A stretch of DNA of 64,000 bases. Source: JBOZRQ01 sp050789255 (GTDB lineage: Bacteria; Bacillota; Sulfobacillia; Symbiobacteriales; Symbiobacteriaceae). A model generated the notes under the pieces. It saw nothing but the letters and a program-made list of their open reading frames with translations, had not been told where the DNA came from and did not search any database. Every line of letters starts with the position of its first letter. Position 1 is the stretch's first letter. The translations under genes and the position numbers were made by a program. The DNA lies in NCBI GenBank assembly GCA_050789255.1, contig JBOZRQ010000007.1:131211-195210 (forward strand), in the 5' to 3' direction. Below are positions 42,312 to 50,143 of the stretch, piece after piece.

Positions 42312-42318
42312 AGTCACA

Positions 42319-42323
42319 CGGAC
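42319..42323. repeat. Right copy of the 5-bp target-site duplication
   Basis: CGGAC directly after the terminal CA of the right end. Confidence 0.85.
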
Positions 42324-42328
42324 CATGC

Positions 42329-42339
42329 CCGCTCTGTTT
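42329..42339 (-). terminator. Severed arm of the tRNA-Ala terminator
   Basis: CCGCTCTGTTT is the exact complement of AAACAGAGCGG at 22429-22439, now 19.9 kb away. With the element removed they form an 11-bp stem with a 7-base loop, followed on the leftward strand by TTTTTATA, a canonical terminator 10 bases past the tRNA CCA end. Confidence 0.85.
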
Positions 42340-42348
42340 CTGCTTGAA

Positions 42349-42424
42349 TGGTGGAGCTGATGGGATTCGAACCCACGACCTTCGCCTTGCAAAGGCGTTG
42401 CTCTCCCAGCTGAGCTACAGCCCC
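42349..42424 (-). tRNA. tRNA-Ala (anticodon TGC), CCA encoded
   Basis: The minus strand gives a full cloverleaf: acceptor GGGGCTG / CAGCTCC with one G-T pair, D-arm GCTC...GAGC, anticodon loop TTTGCAA, and T-arm GTGGG-TTCGAAT-CCCAT, with discriminator A and an encoded CCA. The G3-T70 pair is the alanine identity element. The anticodon stem has an A-A mismatch at its base (27-43). The gene is the apparent attachment site of the transposon. Confidence 0.97.
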
Positions 42425-42442
42425 GTATCCGATTGCTTTGCT

Positions 42443-42472
42443 ATTGTACCCGCACGAGCCTGCTGCTGTCAA
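42443..42472 (-). promoter_or_regulatory. Promoter of tRNA-Ala
   Basis: TTGACA, 18 bases, TACAAT on the minus strand, with the tRNA 5' end about 19 bases after the -10. Confidence 0.8.
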
Positions 42473-42521
42473 CGCGGAAAGCCCCGCATTTCGCTGGCGG
42501 ATCTGGCTCGACATGTAAAAC

Positions 42522-42545
42522 GGGCGCCGGGGAATCCCGGCACCC
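42522..42545 (-). terminator. Terminator of greA
   Basis: GGGCGCCGGG / CCCGGCACCC stem; the leftward strand continues GTTTTA. Confidence 0.8.
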
Positions 42546-42556
42546 ACTTGAGTTTC

Positions 42557-43030
42557 CTATTTGATGCGGATAATTTCGTACTTGATGGTTCCGTCGGGCG
42601 CATCGACCTCGACGACGGTCCCGACCTTCTGGCCCATAATCGCCCGGCCGACCGGGGACTCGTTGGAGATCCGATTCTCCGTAGGGTTGGCCTCAAGTGT
42701 GCCGACTATGCTGTACTCGAGATCGTCGCCGTACTCCAGGTCCCGTAACACCACCGAGGAGCCCAGGGTAACTACCCCCCGGCCCTCAGCCGGTTCATCA
42801 ATGACACGGGCGTTGCGCAACGTCTTCTCCAGGACCAGGATGCGGCCTTCAATAAACGCCTGTTCGTTCTTGGCGTCCTCGTACTCCGAGTTCTCCGAGA
42901 TGTCGCCGTACTCTCGCGCTTGCTTGATCCGCTCAGCCACCTCCAGCCGTTTCACCGTGCGGAGATGAATGAGCTCCTGTTCCAACTGCTTCAGCCCCTC
43001 GAGCGAGAGGAGGACTTCCTTCTCGGACAC
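42557..43030 (-). CDS. greA: Transcription elongation factor GreA
   Basis: A 157-residue GreA that rescues backtracked RNA polymerase by stimulating transcript cleavage. The N-terminal coiled coil has the tip motif EYGDISENSEYEDAK with the acidic pair (D, E) required for activity; the C-terminal FKBP-like domain ends SPVGRAIMGQKVG. GTG start with AAGGAGAG upstream. It is transcribed from a consensus promoter with a leader of about 180 bases. Confidence 0.96.
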   Translation of the reverse strand: MSEKEVLLSLEGLKQLEQELIHLRTVKRLEVAERIKQAREYGDISENSEYEDAKNEQAFIEGRILVLEKTLRNARVIDEPAEGRGVVTLGSSVVLRDLEYGDDLEYSIVGTLEANPTENRISNESPVGRAIMGQKVGTVVEVDAPDGTIKYEIIRIK

Positions 43031-43158
43031 TTATGCTCTCTCCTTTGATGGCCAACTCCACCTGGTGCGTCAGCGAAATCGTAGACCTATTGGAGCATAT
43101 GAGAAGCGGTCCCGAGGGATTCCGCCAACTACGGCGCACCGATGGCCACGATACGGTA

Positions 43159-43191
43159 CAAGCACTGCAGGACTTAGCCTTGCAGTGCTTG
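43159..43191 (-). promoter_or_regulatory. Stable hairpin in the greA leader
   Basis: CAAGCACTGCA / TGCAGTGCTTG, a perfect 11-bp stem with an 11-base loop, about 130 bases before the greA start. No U-tract follows, so it is not a simple terminator; it could regulate or stabilise the leader. Confidence 0.5.
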
Positions 43192-43214
43192 CTAGCTGTT
43201 CGTTTGACTATCTA

Positions 43215-43243
43215 ATTATATTGTCCTCTTAAAACTCTGTCAA
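43215..43243 (-). promoter_or_regulatory. Consensus sigma-A promoter of greA
   Basis: TTGACA, 17 bases, TATAAT on the minus strand: a perfect match in both boxes and the spacing. Confidence 0.85.
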
Positions 43244-43290
43244 CAAAACCTTCTGAAGCTTTTATGTTCTTGGCTCTGGTCTGCCGGTCG

Positions 43291-43319
43291 TTGCGGGTCA
43301 AACGGCCCGATGCTAAACT
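43291..43319 (+). promoter_or_regulatory. Probable promoter of the MATE gene
   Basis: TTGCGG, 17 bases, TAAACT, 39 bases before the start codon. Confidence 0.55.
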
Positions 43320-43358
43320 TCAGCTGTACAGTAATCTTATACATGAAGGAGCTACCGC

Positions 43359-44732
43359 ATGAATCCCTCTCCGGCCACGGCACCCCCTCAATTGGGGGCG
43401 TCCCGGTGGGACCTGCGCAAGCAGATCTTGCGACTGGCCATCCCGGTGGTGGCAGAACAGGTTCTTACCACGCTGACCAACATCGTCGATATGATCATGG
43501 TGGGGCGTCTGGGCGCCGAAGCGGTGGCCGCGGTGGGCCTGTCCAACCAGCCCTTGTTTCTCTCCATGGCCATCTTCATGGGCATCGGCACCGGCACCAC
43601 CGCACTGGTCGCCCGCTATACGGGCGCCCAGGAGCCGGACACCGTGGAGTCCATCACCCGGCAGTCCTTCTGGATGGCCCTGGCCTCGGCGGTGGTGGTG
43701 GCGCTCGGTTACTTTGCGCTGGCGCCGCAGATCATGCACGTGATGGGCGCCGAACCCGCGGTAGAGCCGCTGGGCACCGCCTTTCTGCGCTGGTCGTCGC
43801 TCGGTTACGTCGCCATGCAGTGGTCTCAGGTAATGAACGGCGCCGTGCGCGGCCGGGGCGACACGGTAACCCCCTTCTACATTGGCGTGGGCGTCAACAT
43901 CATCAACGTAATTCTGGGCTACTCCCTGATCTACGGCCACCTGGGCCTGCCGGCCTTGGGGGTCCAAGGCTCCGCCATCGGGACCTCCATCGCTCGCAGC
44001 GTGGGCGCCCTCGCACTCCTGGTGATCCTGGTGCGCAGCAAGCACTCCGTGCGCCTGCGGTTGAGCACCTTGTTCCGGCTGGACTGCAGCGTAATGTGGC
44101 GCGTGCTGCGAATCGGGCTTCCTGCCAGTGGTGAGCGGGCTTTGCAGAGCCTGGGCATGATCTTCTTCACTCGGGTGGTATCGTCGCTGGGGACCATCTC
44201 CATGGCTGCCCACCAGATTGCCGTAAACGCCGAGTCCATCTCCTACATGCCGGCAATCGGTCTGGCGACGGCAGGCACGTCGCTGGTCGGTCAGCGGCTG
44301 GGCGCCCGCAACGACCAGGGCGCCGGCGAGGTGGCCATGGAAACCCTGCGGATTACAGCGGTGGCCATGGCGGCCATGAGCTTGGTTTTCTTCTTCCTCG
44401 GGAAGCCATACGTCTCGCTCTACACATCAGATCCGGTCGTGCGGGACCTCGGCGCCCACATGCTGGCGATTGCAGCTGCCGCCCAGGTGCCCATGGGGCT
44501 GTCCTTCGCAATCAGCGGCGCCCTTCGAGGGGCCGGCGACACGGTCCCCATGATGATCGTCACCTTCCTGGGCGTGTGGTTCGTGCGGCTCTCCATCACC
44601 AGCGGACTGATCTTCCTCGGCGGCTGGGGACTGGCTGCCGCCTGGACCTCGATGTTCTTTGACTGGTCCTTCCGGAGCGGGTTTGCCTACCTGCGCTTCC
44701 GTTCCGGGAACTGGCGCCGGATTCGGCTCTAA
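43359..44732 (+). CDS. MATE-family efflux transporter
   Basis: A 457-residue membrane protein with about 12 hydrophobic segments in two similar halves. The N-terminal half begins LAIPVVAEQVLTTLTNIVDMIMVGRLG, the MATE signature, and the second half carries the matching PASGERALQSLG...SLGTISMAAHQIA. These antiporters export cationic drugs or metabolites using Na+ or H+; the substrate cannot be read. ATG behind GAAGGAG, monocistronic, with its own promoter and terminator. Confidence 0.92.
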   Translation: MNPSPATAPPQLGASRWDLRKQILRLAIPVVAEQVLTTLTNIVDMIMVGRLGAEAVAAVGLSNQPLFLSMAIFMGIGTGTTALVARYTGAQEPDTVESITRQSFWMALASAVVVALGYFALAPQIMHVMGAEPAVEPLGTAFLRWSSLGYVAMQWSQVMNGAVRGRGDTVTPFYIGVGVNIINVILGYSLIYGHLGLPALGVQGSAIGTSIARSVGALALLVILVRSKHSVRLRLSTLFRLDCSVMWRVLRIGLPASGERALQSLGMIFFTRVVSSLGTISMAAHQIAVNAESISYMPAIGLATAGTSLVGQRLGARNDQGAGEVAMETLRITAVAMAAMSLVFFFLGKPYVSLYTSDPVVRDLGAHMLAIAAAAQVPMGLSFAISGALRGAGDTVPMMIVTFLGVWFVRLSITSGLIFLGGWGLAAAWTSMFFDWSFRSGFAYLRFRSGNWRRIRL

Positions 44733-44735
44733 GAA

Positions 44736-44770
44736 AAAGGACTCCCCGCCACCGTCGCGGGGAGTCCTTT
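44736..44770. terminator. Bidirectional terminator between MATE gene and dusB
   Basis: AAAGGACTCCCCGC / GCGGGGAGTCCTTT with a 7-base loop. Confidence 0.88.
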
Positions 44771-44776
44771 GTTGTC

Positions 44777-45856
44777 TCAACAACTCTCTTCGCTGAAGGC
44801 GTCGCAGGACTGGGGCATCTCCTCGGTCAGGTCATCGCCGCCGTCGGCGGCGCCCCGGTGGCTGAGGGTCCGCTCCAGGAAGTTCAGGAGCTCCGCCCGC
44901 ATCGCCTCAGGTGTCTCCGTGGTGTTGATGCGCGCCCGGGCCTCGGCAGAGCCCCAGAGGCCCTTCAGGTACCAGGCGGCGTGTTTGCGCATCTCCCGCA
45001 CGGCGAGGTACTCCCCGCGGTAGGCGATCATCATTTCCAGGTGACGCAGGGCCGTGGCGACCCGCTCGTTGGCGTCGGGCTCGGGGAGGAGTTCCCCCGT
45101 CTCCAGGTAGTGGGCCGTGCGCCGGAAGATCCAGGGGTTCCCCATGGCGCCCCGCCCGATGGCAAGGCCGGCGCAGCCGCTGGTCTTCAGACGCATCGCC
45201 GCCTGCTCGGGGCTGGTGACATCGCCGTTTCCCAAGACGGGGACCTTAACGGCAGCGGCCACCTGAGCAATAACATCCCAGTCGGCGTTGCCCGAGTAGT
45301 GTTGCTCGCGGGTGCGGCCGTGCACGGTCAGCATCTGGGCGCCCACCGACTCGACCCGCCGAGCAATATCCACCGCGTTGATGGTGCTGGCGTCCCAGCC
45401 AATGCGGATCTTGACCGTGACGGGCACCGGCGCCACGGCCTTCACGACCTGCGCCACGATCTCCTGGGCCAGCTCGGGCTCCTTTAGCAGTGAGGAACCG
45501 CCCCGCCCCTTCGTAACCTTTGGCGCAGGGCAGCCCATGTTAATATCGACAAAGTCGGGGCTCTGCAGTTCGACCACCCGCACGGCGGCCTGGGCCATGG
45601 TCTCCGGCTCGGCGCCGAAGATCTGGATCCCCGCCGGACGCTCCTCGTCCAGGAGTTCGATCATCTCCTGGGTGCGTTTGCTGTCATGCAGAATCGCCTT
45701 ATCGCTTACGAACTCGGTGACGACGAGGCCACAGCCCTTTTCCTTGCAAAGCAGCCGGAACGGCCAATTCGTGACCCCGGCCATGGGGGCCAGCCCGACG
45801 GGATGTTTTATGGTAAAGGACCCGACCTGAATCGGTTTGATAATCGGCCCGCGCAT
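44777..45856 (-). CDS. dusB: tRNA-dihydrouridine synthase DusB
   Basis: A 359-residue FMN enzyme that reduces uridine to dihydrouridine in the tRNA D-loop. Visible: LAPMAGVTNWPFR near residue 23, FGAEPE, the catalytic-cysteine motif DINMGCPAPKV near 97, TVKIRIGWD, VHGRTREQHYSG, and the FMN phosphate loop GNGDV with GLAIGRGAMGNPW. ATG 45856 is chosen because GGGAGGTG lies six bases upstream; a GTG three codons earlier overlaps that site. Confidence 0.95.
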   Translation of the reverse strand: MRGPIIKPIQVGSFTIKHPVGLAPMAGVTNWPFRLLCKEKGCGLVVTEFVSDKAILHDSKRTQEMIELLDEERPAGIQIFGAEPETMAQAAVRVVELQSPDFVDINMGCPAPKVTKGRGGSSLLKEPELAQEIVAQVVKAVAPVPVTVKIRIGWDASTINAVDIARRVESVGAQMLTVHGRTREQHYSGNADWDVIAQVAAAVKVPVLGNGDVTSPEQAAMRLKTSGCAGLAIGRGAMGNPWIFRRTAHYLETGELLPEPDANERVATALRHLEMMIAYRGEYLAVREMRKHAAWYLKGLWGSAEARARINTTETPEAMRAELLNFLERTLSHRGAADGGDDLTEEMPQSCDAFSEESC

Positions 45857-46048
45857 GGCGCACACCTCCCGGCCTGCACTTGGAACGATGCTTATTATAC
45901 CCAGATCGCGCCCGGCGGTCTACGTAAGTCGGAACGAATCAAACCATCGCATTTTGACGGCTTGGCAAGCAGCCTGCGGAGCGGGTAGAAGCAGAAGCCA
46001 GGCGCCTGGCCGACTGGTGCGGCTTGGAGCGCCTGGCCTTTGAGGTAG

Positions 46049-47524
46049 CTACACCAGCGGAAACGTAACCCCCATGGACCATCCGAGCAAGAGCGCTGAG
46101 AAAGTGGCGATGGCCGCCGGGCTGTAGTTCCAGCGCCTGAGCACCAACCCCAGCAGTTCCAGGCCCACCAGGAGCACCAGGGCGACCGGGGTGACCAGCG
46201 CCAGGAAGGCCGGCGGGTTCGGCAGCGCAGCGGCGCCCAGCCAGGTCCCGACGAGCACCAGCTTGCCTGCGAGACCCACAACAGCTGCCAGCCAGGGGTT
46301 GGAGCCATTCACTACCGCACGCTTGAGCCCCTCCTCCTGCACGAAGTAAGGCCACAGTGCCACCGCCAGCAGCAGTATTGGCACGAACCTGGGCCCGACG
46401 GGGATGAAGTGGCTCACATTCATGTGCAGGACTGTACCGACTGCACCGATGAAACCCACGAATACGGCGACCCCACGAAGCATGGCGAACGGCAGCGAAT
46501 CGGCGCCCAACGTGATCGGGTGCCCATAGTCCCGGGGCCAGATCAAGCGCAGGGCCAACAGTACGAGGGCCATAATCAAGTGATACGGAATGACATAATC
46601 GACGACGGCGACACCGATCCAGGGAATGCGGATATAGACGGAACCAAGTACAGCGGTCAGCGCAGCGATGGCCAATACTACCAGGCCCATTCCCGCCCCC
46701 GTCCGCACCACCGCTCCCCCGCCACCTCGACTGGCGGGCGGCGCCAGAATCGCTGCGCCCGAAAGCGCCGCACCCACTGCGGCACACAGGCCCACTACGA
46801 TTAGCCACCAAGTCGCCGCAGGCGCACGGTTCTCCGGCGCCGTGGTACCGAACCCCTTATGAATCCAGGCGGCCGCCTGATCGATGACGGCGCCCGAGTA
46901 TACAACAGTGATGTGGTTCTTGCCCTCCACGGTCTGAGCGGGGCGAGCCATAGCTGCGACAACCCGCTGAATCCCTTCGGGATCCCTCGCGGCAACCAGG
47001 TTCAGCAGGTTGGACGGCTTTCCCGCCGGCAGCGTTACCGCCGTTGGGGTGGAGATCGCGACCGTGGCCGCCACCCGATCGTCGGCAGACGCAGCAGTCA
47101 GCACGGTTGTCGCACCCATGGAGTGGCCCACCAGGGCTATGCGGCCCGGCTTGGCCCTCCCCTGTCGAACCAGCTCGTCGACAAGGCCCGTCAGGTTGCG
47201 GCCCAGAGGATTCTCCGGGCCAGCCTCGCGCCAGGTTGGGAGCGAGTCGGTGCTTTGCCCATGACCAGGCTGGTCGAATATGTAGGTATCGAAACCCTGG
47301 CTGGCCAAGGCGTATCCCCACTGGCGCATCATGACGCGGTTGGCGGAGAAGCCGTGCGCCACCAGTACGGTCCCTGCGGACTGGCCAGTCGGCCCGTAAT
47401 GGTCGACGGCGCTTCCCGCAAGCGTCTCCGGCGTTACGGAGATATCCCCTTGCTGACGCCGGATCAGCAACTGGGTGGTGAGGAGAACGGAAAGGCTGAG
47501 AGCCAAGGCCAAGACCTTGCGCAT
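46049..47524 (-). CDS. Membrane alpha/beta-hydrolase
   Basis: A 491-residue protein in two parts. After an N-terminal membrane helix, residues 50-230 form an extracytoplasmic alpha/beta-hydrolase with oxyanion segment VLVAHGFSANR, nucleophile GHSMG near residue 131, acid AARDPE and histidine KNHITVVYS. Residues 250-490 hold about seven hydrophobic helices. The fused polytopic region is unusual for a plain esterase and suggests action on a lipid or membrane-delivered substrate; this is inference. ATG behind GGAGG. Confidence 0.8.
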   Translation of the reverse strand: MRKVLALALSLSVLLTTQLLIRRQQGDISVTPETLAGSAVDHYGPTGQSAGTVLVAHGFSANRVMMRQWGYALASQGFDTYIFDQPGHGQSTDSLPTWREAGPENPLGRNLTGLVDELVRQGRAKPGRIALVGHSMGATTVLTAASADDRVAATVAISTPTAVTLPAGKPSNLLNLVAARDPEGIQRVVAAMARPAQTVEGKNHITVVYSGAVIDQAAAWIHKGFGTTAPENRAPAATWWLIVVGLCAAVGAALSGAAILAPPASRGGGGAVVRTGAGMGLVVLAIAALTAVLGSVYIRIPWIGVAVVDYVIPYHLIMALVLLALRLIWPRDYGHPITLGADSLPFAMLRGVAVFVGFIGAVGTVLHMNVSHFIPVGPRFVPILLLAVALWPYFVQEEGLKRAVVNGSNPWLAAVVGLAGKLVLVGTWLGAAALPNPPAFLALVTPVALVLLVGLELLGLVLRRWNYSPAAIATFSALLLGWSMGVTFPLV

Positions 47525-47667
47525 GCGGTTAGTCCTCCGACGGGTGAAGTAAAGAGCTGCTCGTTATGCCCATCACGCCTATTGTAAAGCGAATTCTGTG
47601 GATTGCCTACGTGGAAATCCGTTTGCTACGATAAAAGAAGAGACTGTTGCTCAAGGGGGAACTGGTC

Positions 47668-48342
47668 ATGCACCTTCGATTCTTGGGCCATGCAGCGGTT
47701 GAGGTGGTATCCGGCGGGACCAACCTGCTGATCGATCCTTTCATTACAGGGAACCCTGTCTGTCCCGTGAAGGCTGACGAGCTCAATCCAAACTACATCC
47801 TGGTTACTCACTTTCACGGCGACCACGTCGGCGATACCGCAGCCATCGCCAAGCGGACCGGAGCCACGGTGATTACCACAGCCGAGGGCGCCCAGGATCT
47901 AGGTTCCAAGGGAGTCAAAGTCCATGGCATGGCTCTGGGCGGCACGCACGAGTTCGACTTCGGCATGGTCCGGGTCACCATGGCCTTCCACGGGTCCGGG
48001 ATAGCCGGCGGGCATGCGGCGGGCTTCGTGGTGCACATAGGCGGCAAGCGAATCTACCATGCCGGTGACACCGCCCTCTTCAGCGACATGAGGCTCCTGA
48101 ATGGCGTGATTGAAGAGCCGGGCATTGATGTCGCCCTGCTGCCAATCGGAGACAACTACACGATGGGTCCCCGGGACGCGGCCATCGCTGCTGAGTGGAT
48201 CGGCGCGAAGGTCGTGATCCCCATCCACTGGGGCACCTTCCCCGTACTGCTGCGAGACCCGGGCGAATTCGTCACCCGGGTGCAGAAGACGGGCGCCGCC
48301 AAACCCGTGGTCCTCCACCCTGGCGACGTCTACGAACTCTAA
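47668..48342 (+). CDS. UPF0173-type metal-dependent hydrolase
   Basis: A 224-residue metallo-beta-lactamase-fold protein: HFHGDH near residue 51, a later AGDTALF metal ligand, and PIHWGTFP near the end, matching the YtkL/UPF0173 group. Substrate unknown. ATG 47668 (MHLRFLGHAAVEV) is preferred because AAGGGGG lies upstream; an in-frame TTG seven codons earlier has none. Monocistronic. Confidence 0.88.
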   Translation: MHLRFLGHAAVEVVSGGTNLLIDPFITGNPVCPVKADELNPNYILVTHFHGDHVGDTAAIAKRTGATVITTAEGAQDLGSKGVKVHGMALGGTHEFDFGMVRVTMAFHGSGIAGGHAAGFVVHIGGKRIYHAGDTALFSDMRLLNGVIEEPGIDVALLPIGDNYTMGPRDAAIAAEWIGAKVVIPIHWGTFPVLLRDPGEFVTRVQKTGAAKPVVLHPGDVYEL

Positions 48343-48349
48343 ACAGATA

Positions 48350-48378
48350 GAAGGCCTCCCGTGCGTCGGGAGGCCTTC
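48350..48378 (+). terminator. Terminator shared by the UPF0173 and DegV genes
   Basis: AAGGCCTCCCG / CGGGAGGCCTT with a 5-base loop. Confidence 0.8.
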
Positions 48379-48421
48379 GCTATACTCCTGGAGGGCAACT
48401 CTCGCTTCCAAGCAACCTTCC

Positions 48422-49306
48422 TTATCTGATGGCAAGGGTCGGTACCGGCAGGGCGCCGGGGTAAAAGGCCACCGCGATCGCATCCGGACCCACATGGGCG
48501 CCCAGGCTGGGGTTGGCCCTGAGCGTCTCCACCCAGTGACACTTGAGCCGGCCTCGGAACTCCTCAGCCATCCAAGCCACCTCGTTCGGGCAGTCGCCGT
48601 GCATGATCATGATGCTGGCCTCGCCGCTCTCACCGATTCGCTCGACCACCATGTCGACCACCTGGCTGACGGCGCCCTTCCAAGACCGGGCACGGCCTAC
48701 CGGGGTGTAAATGCCCGCCGGCTTTTCCACGGTAATGATCGGGCGAACGCCCAGGAGGGCGCCCATGAAGCCGGCGACCTTGCCGATGCGGCCGCCACGC
48801 CGCAGGTAGTCAAGCTTGTCGATGGTAAAGAACATGTCGGCCTTCTCGTGCACAGCCTTGGCTCGCTCGATGGCCTCATCCGGCGAGACGCCGTTGTTGA
48901 TCGCATCAGCCACCATCAGAACCTGCATGGCCATGGCGCCCGAGAGCGTGCCCGTGTCCACAATGCGAATGTCGAGGTCCGGCAGCAACTCCTTGGCGGC
49001 CGTGGCGCTGCGAATCGAACCGCTCAACCCGCCCGACAGGTGCATGGAGATGATCGGAAGTCCCGCCTCGGCAGCCTCCTGATACGCCTTCAGGTAGTCG
49101 CCGGTGGAGGGCTGGGAGGTCTGGGGGGACTCCCCCGTCTCCCGCAGGCGAAGGAAGAACTCGTCCGGGGTGATGTCCACGCCGCTGGTATACTCCTGAT
49201 CGCCGAACCGGACCACGAGCGGGATCAGACGCAAACCGAGCTGGTCGGCAAAACCCTTGGGAAGGTCAACCCCGCCATCCACGATGACGACGGCCGAAGG
49301 ACGCAT
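48422..49306 (-). CDS. DegV-family fatty-acid-binding protein
   Basis: A 294-residue DegV protein: N-terminal VIVDGGVDLP, the SQPSTGDY motif, HLSGGLSGS with the lipid-head-group serine, and a C-terminal HGDCPNEV. DegV/FakB proteins hold a fatty acid for phosphorylation by FakA; no fakA is nearby. ATG 49306 with TGGAGG about 10 bases upstream is chosen over an in-frame TTG at 49330 that precedes the ribosome site. Confidence 0.92.
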   Translation of the reverse strand: MRPSAVVIVDGGVDLPKGFADQLGLRLIPLVVRFGDQEYTSGVDITPDEFFLRLRETGESPQTSQPSTGDYLKAYQEAAEAGLPIISMHLSGGLSGSIRSATAAKELLPDLDIRIVDTGTLSGAMAMQVLMVADAINNGVSPDEAIERAKAVHEKADMFFTIDKLDYLRRGGRIGKVAGFMGALLGVRPIITVEKPAGIYTPVGRARSWKGAVSQVVDMVVERIGESGEASIMIMHGDCPNEVAWMAEEFRGRLKCHWVETLRANPSLGAHVGPDAIAVAFYPGALPVPTLAIR

Positions 49307-49416
49307 AGGTAAGGCACCTCCAGAGATCAAAAACCTGTCAATCCTGGCTATACTTCATAGTAGCTTTCCCCAAGAAGGTCCACATCTTCCCGTGGACTGA
49401 TTGCGGGACATGGAAA

Positions 49417-49442
49417 AGCGACCGCCCGAGTGGACGGTCGCT
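49417..49442 (-). terminator. Terminator of the two-component operon
   Basis: AGCGACCG / CGGTCGCT arms past the response-regulator stop, with a T-run on the leftward strand (CTTTTCC). Confidence 0.65.
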
Positions 49443-49474
49443 ATGCCTACAGATATGGACCAATCGATCGGACG

Positions 49475-50140
49475 CTAGACCAGGTCTAGCTCCTGAGCAA
49501 TCAACACCGCTTGAACGCGGTCTCTGGCGCCAAGCTTGCTAAAGATGGCCCGCACATGGTGCTTCACCGTGCCAAGACCAATGTAGAGCTTCTCGGCGAT
49601 GTCCTGGTTCGTGGCGCCGGAGGCCATCAGCCTGAGCACCTCGGTCTCCCGATCGGTCAGCGGCTCGGTCAACGGCTGGGCCTTGGGCTTGGTGCCGGCC
49701 ACGCTGGAAAGCCGGCTAAACTCCTTCAGGAGCCGGGAGGTGATCTGCGGCTGCAGCATCGCCTCACCGCCGGCCACCGTACGGATTGCCTGCGAGAGCT
49801 CGTCCAGCTCCGCATCCTTCAGCAGGTAGCCCTTCGCCCCCGCCGCCAACCCCTCGAAGATATACTCATCGTCATCAAAGGTGGTCAGGACAATGATCGC
49901 CGCACGAGAGCCGCTACGCACCAACTCGCGCGTCGCCGCCACCCCGTCCATGATCGGCATACGCACATCCATGAGAATCACGTCGGGGTCGAGCCTGGCC
50001 GCCGCTTCGATCGCCTGCTGGCCGTTGTCGGCCTCGCCCACTACGGTCATGTCGGGGTTGCGGTTCAACAGGCCCGCCAGCCCCCGGCGCAACATGGACT
50101 GATCATCGACCATCAGAATCCGGATCTTTTCTCCGCTCAT
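49475..50140 (-). CDS. NarL/LuxR-type response regulator
   Basis: A 221-residue regulator. The receiver domain has acidic pair VDDQ near residue 11 and phospho-acceptor aspartate in VILMDVRMP near 57; the C-terminal LuxR helix-turn-helix is LTDRETEVLRLMASGATNQDIAEKL. It starts three bases after the kinase stop, so the two form a pair. The target genes are not evident. Confidence 0.93.
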   Translation of the reverse strand: MSGEKIRILMVDDQSMLRRGLAGLLNRNPDMTVVGEADNGQQAIEAAARLDPDVILMDVRMPIMDGVAATRELVRSGSRAAIIVLTTFDDDEYIFEGLAAGAKGYLLKDAELDELSQAIRTVAGGEAMLQPQITSRLLKEFSRLSSVAGTKPKAQPLTEPLTDRETEVLRLMASGATNQDIAEKLYIGLGTVKHHVRAIFSKLGARDRVQAVLIAQELDLV

Positions 50141-50143
50141 CCG

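Larger units (their letters stand above)
22442..42318. mobile_element. Tn7-like transposon, about 19.9 kb, with defence cargo
   Basis: The ends are imperfect inverted repeats: the first 24 bases of the left end and of the complemented right end agree at 21 positions, beginning TGAGACT and TGTGACT. Both run into the transposase-site motif CATAACTTGGCC. The flanks carry CGGAC on each side. Inside lie tnsAB, tnsC and tniQ near the right end and about 13 cargo genes, visibly lower in G+C than the core genome. Removing the element and one CGGAC restores a perfect tRNA-Ala terminator hairpin, which confirms the borders. Confidence 0.92.

Noticed and set aside
22442..42318. CRISPR array or guide RNA for RNA-guided transposition
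   Set aside because: I looked for regularly spaced direct repeats and for Cas12k or Cascade proteins and found neither. The repeated 18-base units are the transposon end sites.
42352..42424. tRNA gene disrupted by the transposon
   Set aside because: All arms and the encoded CCA are intact; only the terminator downstream is split.
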